The notes beneath the pieces are model-generated. The model had not been told where the DNA came from. It saw nothing but the letters and a program-made list of their open reading frames with translations, and searched no databases. 64,000 bases of DNA from Polaromonas vacuolata (GTDB lineage Bacteria > Pseudomonadota > Gammaproteobacteria > Burkholderiales > Burkholderiaceae_C). The stretch is taken from the NCBI RefSeq assembly GCF_012584515.1, contig NZ_CP051461.1:1348001-1412000 (forward strand), given 5' to 3'. Within the stretch, counting starts at the first letter, position 1; each line of letters opens with the position of its first letter. The translations under genes were made by a program, and so were the position numbers. Positions 31,471 to 40,361 of this stretch are shown piece after piece.

Positions 31471-32289
31471 TTAAAAACTGACTATGCCTTTGAACAGCAT
31501 GTAAGCGGCAAGCACATACAGCAGACTGGCAAATATGCGTTTGAGTTTGCTAATCGGCAAAGTGTGAGCCGCTTTAGCGCCCAAGGGAGCCATCAGAAAA
31601 CTACTCGTGGCGACCACAACCAGAGCTGGCAACCAGATGTAGCCAAATGAGCTGGGTGGTAAATTTTGTACTGTTTGTCCGCTAATGGCATAACCCACGA
31701 CGTTGGCCAGAGCGATAGGAAAACCTAGTGCGGCTGAGGTTGCGACTGCGCTGTGCATGCTTACGTTGCACCAAGTCATAAACGGCACGCTGATGAATCC
31801 GCCACCTGCACCCACCAGTCCGGACAGAAAACCTATGAAACCACCTGCGCCTAATTGCCCGGCAGTGCCTGGCATTTGGCGCGTGGCTTCGGGCTTTTTA
31901 TTCATAATCATTTGGGTCGCAGAAAAGCTCACGAATAGGCCAAAAAATATAGCCAAATAAGAGCCCTTAAGCAGCGCAAAAACGCCTAAGCTGCCGATAA
32001 AACTACCCACCACAATGCCGGGAGCTAAGCGTTTGACGATATCCCAGCGCACCGCGCCGCGCTTGTGGTGTGCTCTGACGCTGGCAATCGAAGTGAAGAT
32101 AATGGTTGCCATGGAAGTGGCAATCGCCATCTTCACTGCCAGATCTGGCGATATACCGCGCCCTGACATGATGATGGTGAGAAACGGCACCATCAACATG
32201 CCCCCGCCAATACCGAGCAAGCCCGCAAGAAATCCGGTACTCAGTCCCAGGATTATGAGTTCGACTATGAGCTGTGGTTCAAGAATCAT
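31471..32289 (-). CDS. TauE/SafE-family sulfite exporter-like membrane permease
   Basis: A 272-residue protein with about 8 hydrophobic helices and the family's duplicated glycine-rich motif, 'GLLGIGGGMLMVPFL' in the N-terminal half and 'GLVGAGGGFISVPFM' in the C-terminal half. TauE/SafE proteins move sulfite, sulfoacetate or other organic anions; the substrate here is not indicated by neighbours. Confidence 0.9.
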   Translation of the reverse strand: MILEPQLIVELIILGLSTGFLAGLLGIGGGMLMVPFLTIIMSGRGISPDLAVKMAIATSMATIIFTSIASVRAHHKRGAVRWDIVKRLAPGIVVGSFIGSLGVFALLKGSYLAIFFGLFVSFSATQMIMNKKPEATRQMPGTAGQLGAGGFIGFLSGLVGAGGGFISVPFMTWCNVSMHSAVATSAALGFPIALANVVGYAISGQTVQNLPPSSFGYIWLPALVVVATSSFLMAPLGAKAAHTLPISKLKRIFASLLYVLAAYMLFKGIVSF

Positions 32290-32386
32290 GGCAGTGCAGC
32301 CCGGTTTGCGGGCTGGTGTTGGGGGAGGGTTATGAAAGGCAGATGCCTGTGATGCAAGCTAGCCGTGCAGGCCGTTTGCGTGAATA

Positions 32387-32562
32387 GGTGTCTGCAAAAA
32401 TCACTGGACTGTCATCCTGAACCAGGGTTCAGGTGGGCGAGGTCATTCCAACTTCGGGTCCGTCTAACGCGAGACGGTCACTCCAGTCAGAAAATTTCCA
32501 AGCCCGAGCTCAGAGAGCATTGGTTGCAGGAAATATTAAGCCCAATAGATATTGCAGACGAT
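32387..32562 (-). ncRNA. ssrS: 6S RNA (ssrS)
   Basis: Directly downstream of zapA on the same strand, the common place for ssrS. The terminal stem is GTCTGCAA (32552-32559) with TTGCAGAC (32390-32397). After an internal loop, ATTGGGCT (32539-32546) pairs fully, with G-U, to AGTCCAGT (32403-32410). A central largely open region follows, and the 3' side has the small hairpin CCTGAACC-CT-GGTTCAGG (32416-32433), the counterpart of CCUUGAACC/GGUUCAAGG in E. coli 6S. About 175 nt fits. 6S RNA sequesters sigma70 polymerase in stationary phase. The ends are estimates. Confidence 0.85.
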
Positions 32563-32565
32563 TTC

Positions 32566-32594
32566 ATTGTAGGCGCTGCTGTGTCCCGGCTTAA
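32566..32594 (-). promoter_or_regulatory. Probable 6S RNA promoter
   Basis: TTAAGC, 17-base spacer, TACAAT (-10 at 32566-32571), placing the start 4-7 bases later at the beginning of the closing stem of 6S RNA. The -35 is weak. Confidence 0.5.
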
Positions 32595-32635
32595 GCTCGT
32601 GGTTATCAAAACGCTTTCTTTACCGGCGTAATTTT

Positions 32636-32995
32636 TCAGAGCAGTTGGCCATCAGTGCCTAGTGCATGGTCTAGGCGTTTGAGCAACACTGCCAGTTGCA
32701 GCTCGTAAGCGGCGCTATGGTTTTCTTGCAGCTTGTCGGCTGCAGTGATTTGGCCCGCCTCGGCTAGGCTGGTTGACAGGTAAGCGCTGGTTGTGCCTTG
32801 CTCGGGTAATTCAAAAGCTAAGTTAAGCGCGGCCAGAACGGCGATACGGTCGCGGGCTTTGACTTTTCCAGCGTCACGTATTTTGCACATCGCAACATCG
32901 ACGCGATTGACCGCTTCTAACATGCGAGCATCACCGTTTTCCGGACAGCCAAGCAGGTAATTTTGGCCCATGATTTGAACTTCAAGTTTTTTCAT
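32636..32995 (-). CDS. zapA: Cell division protein ZapA
   Basis: A 119-residue FtsZ-ring stabiliser. The N-terminal globular part matches ZapA ('LEVQIMGQNYLLGCPENGDA', 'VDVAMCKIRDAGKVKARDRI', 'IAVLAALNLAFEL'). A helical C-terminal tail follows. Its start overlaps the upstream zapB-like stop (ATGA). The coding end lies about 75 bases upstream of the 6S RNA start. Confidence 0.93.
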   Translation of the reverse strand: MKKLEVQIMGQNYLLGCPENGDARMLEAVNRVDVAMCKIRDAGKVKARDRIAVLAALNLAFELPEQGTTSAYLSTSLAEAGQITAADKLQENHSAAYELQLAVLLKRLDHALGTDGQLL

Positions 32996-33255
32996 TTGTC
33001 TCCCCCTGTATTGGTGTGGGGCGGTGCGGCGGCATTCTCGGGCAGGCGCTCTAACAAGGCGTCAACTCGTGCTCGCGCTGCGCTTAACCGGGATTTGAGA
33101 GAGTCTCTTTCATTACTGATAGCGCTTATCTGAGCGTTAAGCAGCTCATTGGTGCGCTGTAATTCCTCATGGCGCAGCAGTAAGCGCTCAACCCTCTCGA
33201 TGATTTGCTCAATGCCGGAGCTGGCGGCGCTGTGGTTTAAGTTGGGATTATCCAT
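32992..33255 (-). CDS. ZapB-like coiled-coil protein (TIGR02449-type)
   Basis: An 87-residue protein, mostly one coiled coil (about residues 15-72, 'QIIERVERLLLRHEELQRTN') with a Pro/Asn tail. A small coiled-coil gene immediately before zapA is a common proteobacterial arrangement and is thought to act in cell division alongside ZapA. It is divergent from the btuB riboswitch transcript. Confidence 0.8.
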   Translation of the reverse strand: MDNPNLNHSAASSGIEQIIERVERLLLRHEELQRTNELLNAQISAISNERDSLKSRLSAARARVDALLERLPENAAAPPHTNTGGDK

Positions 33256-33305
33256 TACTGATTTATTGTAGAGTGAGCCGGATTGAGTCGCGTAGAATGC
33301 TTTTT

Positions 33306-33572
33306 ATTGGTGCTTGCAGTGTGTCTTACACGCTGCAGTTCAACGGGAAGCAGGAGGGTGATGATGTTAGTTGTGCGGGTAATTCCGCTAAACACACACA
33401 AATTTTCCTAACCTGCGCTGCCCCCGCAACGGTAAAACAGACAAGTACATCTGCCTAAATTTTTTACTAAGTGTACTTAGCTTTCATCATCAGCTACTTA
33501 GCTTGCTGATTAAAAGGAATGCTTGACAAGGCGATGTACAGCAGCTCCGTCAGCCCGGATACCGGCCAATAA
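33306..33572 (+). promoter_or_regulatory. Cobalamin riboswitch upstream of btuB
   Basis: Core elements of the AdoCbl-class riboswitch occur in order: ATTGGTGC at the 5' end, AACGGGAAGCAGG, the near-invariant GCTGCCCCCGCAACGGTAA (near 33420), AAGGCG, and the 3' GCCCGGATACCGGCCAA (33554-33570). A TAGAAT -10 at 33293-33298 would start transcription at the riboswitch edge. About 90 bases separate it from the btuB ATG, where binding would mask translation. Compare the second copy at 47.3-47.5 kb. Confidence 0.93.
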
Positions 33573-33663
33573 AGTGACTGCGTAGCCCTTGATGGCAAAC
33601 GCTGTCTTATCGCTAATGCACTGGCGGGGAAGCCGGTGAAAGTAATTTGCTGATTGTTTATCC

Positions 33664-35661
33664 ATGTTTGCTAATAAGTTTCGCTTAACTGGCTCACGCC
33701 TTGCCGTGCTTGCTGTTTTTTTGCCCGTTGCCTCAGTCGCACTAGCGCAGTCCCAAGCTGCGCTCAAACCAATTATTGTGACTGGTGACCGTATTGCTGG
33801 CGCACGTGAATCGCAACCTTATGGCAGCAGTGTGATCAGCTCTGAAGACATTGCGCGGATTGGTGCAGTTACTGTTAACGATGCCATCATGCGGCTGCTC
33901 GGTGTAGTAGGACGTCAAGATTTTTATGGTGGCGGTGACTACTCGCTAGACTTACGCGGCTTTGGCACGACTTCAGACAATAACCAAGTGGTGATAGTTG
34001 ATGGCATCCGTTTGAGTGAAGCCGACACAGGTGGCACACGCCTAGCCGGTATTGCAATTGACTCAGTGGCGCAAATTGAAGTGATTCGCGGCAGCGGTGC
34101 GGTGCTTTATGGCGAGGGTGCAACCGGCGGTGTGATCATCATCACTACCAAAGCCGGTGCTGGCTTAGCGCGTAAAAACAGTGCTTCGCTGTACGCCGGC
34201 GCAGGCAGTTTTGGCTTGCGCGAAGGTCGTGCTAACGCCACCATCGCTAGCGGTGGTTTTTCTCTAGACATAGGCGCGATGAATCGCAAAAGCGATAACT
34301 TCAGGGACAACTTTAAGTCCGAAAGCGATGCGCTGTCAGTTTCTGGTCAATGGAGTAATGACTGGCTGAGATTCGGCGCTAGCCGCTCTGAGGACAATCT
34401 GAGTACTGGTTTGCCGGGCGCTTTGAGCGCCGAGCAGTTTGCCAACAATCCGCATCAAGCACAGTTCACCAGCACTGACGATCAAGCGCGTATCGAAAAT
34501 ATCCGCAACAGCGTATTTGCCGAAGCCACCTCTGGCAACTGGCTGCTAGCGTTTGAAGCCGGTCAACGCACAAAAAAACTACGCAGCCAAAGTGTCAATA
34601 ATGCGTCAATTTATAGCGCTGATATTAAGTCCAACAATTACGGTTTGCGGGCGATCAACACATCGACTCAAGCGCTATACAGCAGCAAACTGGTGCTGGG
34701 GTCTGACTACTCGCGTTGGACGCGTGATGTGGCCAATTCATTTCCTGCGTTTAATTTTTTCTCCGCTAACAACGCAGCGCAAACTTCACATGCATTTTAT
34801 TTTCGTGAAGAATTCACGCTGACCTCGACCGGCAGCGTGTTTTCAGTAGGCGCGCGAACCGAAAATATTAAAAAAGATACGCGTGTGAGCTTGCCTGCCG
34901 CGTCGCAATCGGGTTTGGCGAATCGTCAAAACGCATGGGAGCTGGGCTTGAGTCAGCCCATTAATACGCAGGTCTCGGTTTATGCTCGTATTGGTGAGAG
35001 TTTTCGCTTAGCAAACGCGGATGAATATAGTTTCGCTACGCCCGATAAAAATTTGCTGCCGCAGCGCTCCAAAGACATCGAATTAGGAAGTCGCTATGCC
35101 GCTGGTCCGCTGAAGTTTGAGGCCCGCCTTTACCGCAGTGCGCTAACCAATGAGATTGGCTTTGACCAAAATGCGAACGGACCTTTTGGTCCCGGTTCTG
35201 GCGCCAACGTTAATTTTGATCCCACACGCCGCAGCGGTATTGAGCTAGACGGTAGTTACGCACTGAGCAAAGTTTTGAGCTTTCGCGGTAATGCAGCGCT
35301 GCGCAAGTCTACGTTTACTGCGGGTCAATATGCCGGCAAAGATGTGGCGCTTGCACCGCGCAAAAGTCTGGCGATTCATGCAGATTGGATTCCAACGACA
35401 AACCATTTGCTCAGCGGCGGTGTTAACTGGGTTTCAACTCAGCATCCAGACTTTGCTAATCAGTGTTCCATGCCCGCCTACACCACGGCTGACGCACGCT
35501 ACGCCTACTCTTGGTCAAACATGGAAGTCTCAGTCGGTCTGCGTAATGTGTTTGACCGCAAATACTACACGCAAGCTTTTGCTTGCACGGATGGTGTGAC
35601 TAACAGCGTCTATCCGGAGTCAGGCCGTGCTGCAACGGTTGCCCTTCGGATTAAGTTTTAA
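33664..35661 (+). CDS. btuB: TonB-dependent vitamin B12/corrinoid receptor BtuB
   Basis: A 665-residue outer-membrane receptor. A signal peptide (cleavage after about residue 28, 'ASVALAQ') is followed by a TonB-box-like segment ('PIIVTGDR'), a plug domain ('YSLDLRGFGTTSDNNQVVIV', 'VIRGSGAVLYGEGATGGVII') and a 22-strand barrel ending in the C-terminal Phe of 'VALRIKF'. The upstream cobalamin riboswitch assigns the substrate: it is made when B12 is scarce. It heads an operon with the downstream corrinoid-binding protein. Confidence 0.93.
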   Translation: MFANKFRLTGSRLAVLAVFLPVASVALAQSQAALKPIIVTGDRIAGARESQPYGSSVISSEDIARIGAVTVNDAIMRLLGVVGRQDFYGGGDYSLDLRGFGTTSDNNQVVIVDGIRLSEADTGGTRLAGIAIDSVAQIEVIRGSGAVLYGEGATGGVIIITTKAGAGLARKNSASLYAGAGSFGLREGRANATIASGGFSLDIGAMNRKSDNFRDNFKSESDALSVSGQWSNDWLRFGASRSEDNLSTGLPGALSAEQFANNPHQAQFTSTDDQARIENIRNSVFAEATSGNWLLAFEAGQRTKKLRSQSVNNASIYSADIKSNNYGLRAINTSTQALYSSKLVLGSDYSRWTRDVANSFPAFNFFSANNAAQTSHAFYFREEFTLTSTGSVFSVGARTENIKKDTRVSLPAASQSGLANRQNAWELGLSQPINTQVSVYARIGESFRLANADEYSFATPDKNLLPQRSKDIELGSRYAAGPLKFEARLYRSALTNEIGFDQNANGPFGPGSGANVNFDPTRRSGIELDGSYALSKVLSFRGNAALRKSTFTAGQYAGKDVALAPRKSLAIHADWIPTTNHLLSGGVNWVSTQHPDFANQCSMPAYTTADARYAYSWSNMEVSVGLRNVFDRKYYTQAFACTDGVTNSVYPESGRAATVALRIKF

Positions 35662-35718
35662 GTGCGAATTTATAAGCCTGACGCTCCACTACCTTGACCA
35701 TACAAACCGGATCTGATC

Positions 35719-36606
35719 ATGACTGCTCCAGTGCTTGACTCGACAATTTCAACAATTGAAAATCTTGCATCTATTGATTGGCGCAACCCGAGAATTGATG
35801 GCCAAGTTTTGGGCCCACAGCGCATAGTCTGCCTGACCGAAGAGCCCACTGAGTGGCTTTATATGTTGGGCGAAGAACACCGCATCGTGGGCATTTCTGG
35901 CTACACCGTGCGTCCACCTAGAGCACGTGCAGAAAAGCCCAAGGTCAGTGCTTTTCTCAGCGCCAAAATAGACAAAATAGTGGCACTTAAGCCGGACTGT
36001 GTGATTGGATTTTCCGATCTGCAGGCCGATATCGCCGCACAGTTAATCAAGCACGGTATACAAGTCTGTATTTTTAACCAACGCAGTGTGGCTGAGATTT
36101 TCTCAATGCTTTACCAGCTCGCCGCCATGGTTGGTAAGGTTCAGCGAGGGCTTGAATTAATCACGCAAATGCAGTCTCGGTTGCTAGAAATTGAATGCGC
36201 TGCCAAAAGCCTCAAACGCCGACCACGCGTTTTTTTTGAGGAATGGTATGAGCCGCATATCAGCGCGATTGCTTGGGTTTCTGAACTTATAGGAATTGCT
36301 GGCGGTGATGACTGCTTCCCAGAACTCGCCTGTCAAGCCATGGGCAAAGGCCGCATTATTGCCGACGGCGATGAGATAGTCAGACGCAACCCAGAAATCA
36401 TTTTTGGCTCATGGTGTGGTAAAAAATTTCGGCCTGATCAAGTACTTGCCAGAGCCGGTTGGCAAGACGTTGCAGCGCTTAAAAGCGCGCATGTTTTTGA
36501 AATTAAATCAGCCGAAATTTTGCAGCCTGGACCGGCTGCTTTGATCGATGGCGTCGAGCAAATTCACCGCATTATCATGCGCTGGAGTCAAAGCTATGAG
36601 TCCTAA
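35719..36606 (+). CDS. BtuF-like periplasmic-binding-fold protein without signal peptide (corrinoid-binding protein)
   Basis: A 295-residue protein of the PF01497-type helical-backbone binding fold ('PQRIVCLTEEPTEWLYMLGE', 'KIDKIVALKPDCVIGFSDLQ', 'VFFEEWYEPHISAIAWVSEL'). The N-terminus is polar with no hydrophobic signal, so as written it is cytoplasmic. It sits 57 bases after btuB, downstream of the riboswitch, which points to corrinoid binding or handling. A true exported BtuF is encoded at 45.7-46.5 kb, so this is a second, divergent family member. Substrate by context only. Confidence 0.8.
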   Translation: MTAPVLDSTISTIENLASIDWRNPRIDGQVLGPQRIVCLTEEPTEWLYMLGEEHRIVGISGYTVRPPRARAEKPKVSAFLSAKIDKIVALKPDCVIGFSDLQADIAAQLIKHGIQVCIFNQRSVAEIFSMLYQLAAMVGKVQRGLELITQMQSRLLEIECAAKSLKRRPRVFFEEWYEPHISAIAWVSELIGIAGGDDCFPELACQAMGKGRIIADGDEIVRRNPEIIFGSWCGKKFRPDQVLARAGWQDVAALKSAHVFEIKSAEILQPGPAALIDGVEQIHRIIMRWSQSYES

Positions 36607-36802
36607 AATTTGGTTCAAATCTGGGCTTTGTGAAGCGGCTAATAAAATAAAAACTTATTTTTGATGGCAACTTATATTGCGGCTCGTGTGTCGGCGCAAT
36701 TTCCAACTTTAAAAAGTATTAATATGAGGTATTGATTGTGGCTAGTTTTTTGCTGCAACTACACCTACACCTTGCTGCTAATCCCAGCTATCTAAGACTC
36801 GA

Positions 36803-37501
36803 ATGTCCCAGTCCAACTTATCTGAGTTTAGTGTTGAGCCTCAACAACGCCTTGATGAGCGCCTTCAAGCGCGCTTGGTCGAGGCCGCAAGGTATGCGCT
36901 GCTAAGGCGTTTATCGCCGGCTTTGCGCCACGACCTTGCCGGCAGTTTGCAGCCCATCAGCATGATCGCCGCCATACTTGAACGGCGCCTGCAAATGCCT
37001 CAGCCAGACCTAATGTTGTTGGCAAAAAATGCTAACGTGATTGGCAACTTATCGCGCGAGGCAGTCAACGCTTGCATGAGTCTTATGACTTGGCTGGCGC
37101 CACAAGGCCAGCCGATACAGGCGATCAACGCCGGTGTGGACGAAGTAGTCAAGCTACTCGGGACGGATTTTTCTATTCGCGGCTTCACCCTGCAAAACGA
37201 TACCGGCCAAGCGCAAGGACATGTTCTGAGTAGCGCTCTGCGCAGTGTGTTTGTCGCTGCGCTGCTAGCCTTGAGCGATGAAGCTCAAGCACCAGCGCTG
37301 ATAAGTCTCGGTGTGGTGCAGACAGCGGAGTCGGGTATGACGCTGACATTGACGATTTTGGCGACAGCCGGTGCAGCGCCGCCGGCGTTAGAGCCAAACT
37401 ACAGAAATATTGACTGGGACGATGTTCAAGCACTCGCTATCGCCGAGCGAGTGACGCTTTCCCGTGACAAGCACAACGTGTCACTTTTTTTTGGTGCGTA
37501 A
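36803..37501 (+). CDS. Hypothetical protein with a histidine-kinase-like dimerisation helix
   Basis: A 232-residue protein. Residues about 35-60 read 'LSPALRHDLAGSLQPISMI', resembling the H-box of sensor kinases with His43 in the phosphoacceptor place. A second helix follows ('LMLLAKNANVIGNLSREAVN'). The rest has some alpha/beta character but no N, G1 or G2 ATP-binding boxes. No sensor domain or membrane helix. It could be a phosphotransfer or degenerate-kinase protein. No partner response regulator is adjacent. Confidence 0.6.
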   Translation: MSQSNLSEFSVEPQQRLDERLQARLVEAARYALLRRLSPALRHDLAGSLQPISMIAAILERRLQMPQPDLMLLAKNANVIGNLSREAVNACMSLMTWLAPQGQPIQAINAGVDEVVKLLGTDFSIRGFTLQNDTGQAQGHVLSSALRSVFVAALLALSDEAQAPALISLGVVQTAESGMTLTLTILATAGAAPPALEPNYRNIDWDDVQALAIAERVTLSRDKHNVSLFFGA

Positions 37502-37852
37502 TCCAGTGTGATGTGACTTAAAGCGCTTTATTGCGTGTGATTGAATTCGATTACATGTGATCGTGCGTGAGGCCCTTCAGTGCACGCACTGACGCACTGA
37601 CGCATTCAGCGCATACCTTTTGAGCGTTGGTTAAATGCTTTCTTTTTTTTGCCAGAGCTACGCCGATATTTTTGGCTGTCACGCTCGGGTTCATCCATAA
37701 CCACTATTGCTCACATCTGTAGCTGCATGCGTGTGCAGCTGTACAGATTCGTCCGCTGACGATAGCTGCTTATTTTTTGACCAACGTAAGTTAAAACTTT
37801 TACTTGCATTAAATATTTGCAGTTGTGTTTCAAAAAGAATCATTTTAGGTTA
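37502..37852. other. Low-information intergenic region with short repeats
   Basis: Gap between the kinase-like gene and the Ser-Pro-repeat gene. It holds imperfect short repeats (TGTGAT-type and GACGCACT-type) and one small minus-strand ORF listed separately. Base composition shifts to AT-rich towards 37800, at the start of the accessory island. Confidence 0.5.
37606..37698 (-). CDS. Possible 30-residue basic peptide
   Basis: ATG at 37698 to TGA at 37606. The peptide begins MDEPERDSQKYRRSS and continues Lys/Arg-rich (GKKKKAF). Composition is biased enough to be noticed, but there is no good ribosome-binding site and no domain, so the call is weak. Confidence 0.3.
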   Translation of the reverse strand: MDEPERDSQKYRRSSGKKKKAFNQRSKGMR

Positions 37853-37880
37853 TTGACGTTTTTTTACAAAAAAATACAAT
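37853..37880 (+). promoter_or_regulatory. Sigma70-type promoter of the Ser-Pro-repeat gene
   Basis: TTGACG (37853-37858), 16-base spacer, TACAAT (37875-37880). Predicted start near 37887, giving a leader of about 50 bases before ATG 37938. The spacer is a run of T then A, suggesting curved DNA. Confidence 0.6.
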
Positions 37881-37937
37881 ATTTAACAACATGGTTGAAA
37901 GAGCTGAATTGACGAATCTTTAACTTGGAATCTATTT

Positions 37938-39278
37938 ATGAATCCGACCAATCCTAATTACATTTCAAGTCCTAGTCCTAGTCCTAGTCCTAGTCCTAGT
38001 CCTAGTCCTAGTCCCATTCAAAGTCCCACTCCAAGTCCTAGATCTAGTGCCAATTCCATTCCCAGTTCTTTATCGCCATCATCACCTAGGCACACAATAA
38101 CGGTTGAGAGCAAGCACCCCCAACCTGAGGTTACCGGCCTGTCTCTTAATCCCGCCGCGCCTGCAGGGATGCATAGATCAAGTTCTTTGAGCAGTCATTT
38201 GCAGTCCAATGAATATATTAACGTTCGTGAGCCAGAAGCTTTAATCGAAATACCTAGGCGACGTTCGTGTTGTGCAAGCTTTGGTTCAGCTGGCTGGTCC
38301 GGGTTTATGACCCTCATCAGAACTATCTTTATAGTCGGCACCACAGGCTCTGTTGGTTTAGCCATTAAAACAGGTCTTGTAACTTCGTGGGATGGCAACA
38401 AAAGCACAGGTAATCACGCCATCGCTGGCACTGTTGCGGTGGTGGTTGGTGCTGGTGCAACTTTTGTTATTGGCCCGCGTCTGGCTCAATTGTCTGGCGT
38501 AAGAGGCAGTTCACGCTGTGCGACCGCTGTGCGCTTTGCCTTTGGCGCAGCACCCTTGATGATATTTGGCAGTCAGCTCTTTGCTTGTACTCAAATACCG
38601 CGTCTCCAAGCCTCCGCAATAACCGTGGTTGCGGCTAGTTTGGGACGAGTGGTTAGCGCTGTCCTTCGCGATATGGGAACTCAGTTTTCCAAAGGCTTTG
38701 TGCCTAGGCTTGACGCCTTAGATACAAAAACGGGTAGAGCCTTGCTTGGTGACAGCGAAATACGTTTAGCGATCAATCGACATCGCACGGCCATCGCTAC
38801 ACTTTTTTATTTGGCTATTTCATTCGTTTATTTTCACTATGAAGACAATTCCACTGTTAAATCGTGGATAGGTGTTGATGATGAAAATCATCAAAAAGGT
38901 TCATTTGAAAATTTTAATGCCATGTTTCTTGCTGGTATGCCAGATGTTTTGCGGCGCACATTGGCTGAAGCCGTCGATGACTTTGGCATCGCGATCGCCA
39001 TGGCGATCGCCACTCACTTTAATGACGCGACTCTAAGCTTGAGTCCTACCAGCGGCGAAGTATTGCGCAGTAATTTTGCGCCAAACAGTCAAGCCATGGA
39101 CAACGCTTTAGACGCGTCATCCATGCGCGTCCTTATGAGTTCGGTATCGTTGGCGCTAGAGAATTCTCTGAAATGGTTCCCGATCGAATCTGCAAAACAC
39201 TTGAATGTCGAATTGCTCAATACATTTCTAAGAACTATTTGGGGTGGATTCACAGAGCTAAGGGGATTTTTTGTAGGC
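37938..39278 (+). pseudogene. 5' part of a Ser-Pro-repeat membrane protein gene, interrupted by an IS30 element
   Basis: 447 codons up to the IS; the frame runs 18 more codons into the IS and stops at 39332. The N-terminus has (Ser-Pro)8 at residues 11-26 within about 60 Ser/Pro/Asn-rich residues. It is followed by a low-complexity region, a twin-Cys basic motif ('RRRSCCASFG'), at least three hydrophobic helices (near residues 120-145, 155-180, 195-215) and a helical C-terminal part ('RRTLAEAVDDFGIAIAMAIA'). No recognised family. The disordered Ser/Pro N-terminus resembles type III effector leaders, which is only a resemblance. The promoter and start are intact, so a truncated product may be made. 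Confidence 0.6.
37968..38015 (+). repeat. Hexanucleotide tandem repeat (AGTCCT)7 plus one variant unit
   Basis: Seven perfect AGTCCT units followed by AGTCCC, coding for Ser-Pro pairs. Copy-number change would alter the length of the N-terminal tail without a frameshift. Confidence 0.95.
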
Positions 39279-40361
39279 GGATTCAAGCTTGAAGTGCAAC
39301 CGTATGCTGATAGGACTCTAACTGTTCCATAAAAACCTGATGCGGCGTTCGATACCCTAAACATTTTCTAGGACGATGATTGAGCCTGTGCATCGCTAAA
39401 GCAATGTCATCGTCGGTGATGCAATTAAAGCGCATCCCCTTTGGGAAAAACTGGCGAATCAAACCGTTCATATTCTCGTTCGCCCCACGCTCCCACGAGG
39501 CGTATGGATGGGCGAAAAAGAAATCTGCACTCAGCGCAGAAGCTATTCGTTCATGCTGGGCAAATTCCTTGCCGTTATCAGTCGTGAGAGTGTGCACGCA
39601 ATGAGCGAACGGTTTGAGTAAAGTGATTAACGCGTCCCCTACGGCTTGCGCTGTTTTGAATGGCACGTGGAAAATTATTGAATAGCGAGAGACACGCTCA
39701 TTAATCGTCACTAGTGCTTGCTTCTGCCCGGCACCAATCACCAGATCAGCCTCCCAGTCGCCAAAGCGCGCACGCTCAAGCACGATGTCGGGTCGCAGTT
39801 CTATTGAGACCTGGCGAGAGATGGTGCCGCGCCGTTCACGGCCACTGCTGCGTTTTTTTCGCGTCTTCTGGCAACGCAGTGTTTTATGCAAGGTGCCGCC
39901 CGCGCGTTTGTCAGCGTAGATGTACTGGTAAATGCTCTCATAGCTAACACCGGGTTGGTGGCTAGCTTCGAGGTGGCCGCTGATTTGCTCGGGGCTCCAA
40001 GCCTCAGCCAACTTTTCCTCCACTACAGCCCATGTCGAGTCAGCAACTCTAGGACTATTGGCGCAGGCAAGTCTACGTTCTTGGGCTTTGTCATTTGCCT
40101 GCTTAGGGCGATAGCCTCGTAGACCGCGGTTACGACGCAACTCACGGCTGATGCTCGATTTATCACGGTCCATCATTTTTGCAATTTCACTTTGATTGAA
40201 GTTTGCTTTGACGAGGATTGCAATCTGGTAACGTTCGTCACGGGTGAGGTGTGTGTAAATCATTCTGGGCAACTTTGACTTGGTAGTCGGGAAGCTTGGA
40301 TGCTCTCACATCTCACCCACCCGTACGGTTAATTTCAAAGTTGCACTTCAGACTTGAATCC
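39279..40361 (-). mobile_element. IS30-family insertion sequence, copy 1 (1083 bp)
   Basis: Terminal inverted repeats of 22 bp, differing at two positions: left end GGATTCAAGCTTGAAGTGCA and onward, right end the complement of GGATTCAAGTCTGAAGTGCA. GC dinucleotides flank both ends and may be a 2-bp target duplication. It carries one transposase gene on the minus strand. It splits the Ser-Pro-repeat gene. Length is identical to copy 2 at 52069-53151. Confidence 0.92.
39283..40272 (-). CDS. IS30-family transposase, copy 1
   Basis: A 329-residue DDE transposase: N-terminal HTH ('FNQSEIAKMMDRDKSSISRE'), then an integrase core with Asp in 'GDWEADLVIG', Asp in 'TLTTDNGKEF' and Glu in 'ERGANENMNGLIRQF'. 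All catalytic residues and the frame are intact. The C-terminus runs into the inverted repeat ('SYQHTVALQA'), giving 8 more residues than copy 2. Confidence 0.95.
   Translation of the reverse strand: MPRMIYTHLTRDERYQIAILVKANFNQSEIAKMMDRDKSSISRELRRNRGLRGYRPKQANDKAQERRLACANSPRVADSTWAVVEEKLAEAWSPEQISGHLEASHQPGVSYESIYQYIYADKRAGGTLHKTLRCQKTRKKRSSGRERRGTISRQVSIELRPDIVLERARFGDWEADLVIGAGQKQALVTINERVSRYSIIFHVPFKTAQAVGDALITLLKPFAHCVHTLTTDNGKEFAQHERIASALSADFFFAHPYASWERGANENMNGLIRQFFPKGMRFNCITDDDIALAMHRLNHRPRKCLGYRTPHQVFMEQLESYQHTVALQA

Noticed and set aside
32365..32631. 88-codon plus-strand ORF
   Set aside because: Lies antisense to the 6S RNA gene; the nested RNA stems explain the sequence better and there is no coding signature.
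37741..37790. Plant-inducible-promoter (PIP) box upstream of the Ser-Pro-repeat gene
   Set aside because: A single TTCGT is present, but the second TTCG half-site at the required 15-base spacing is missing.
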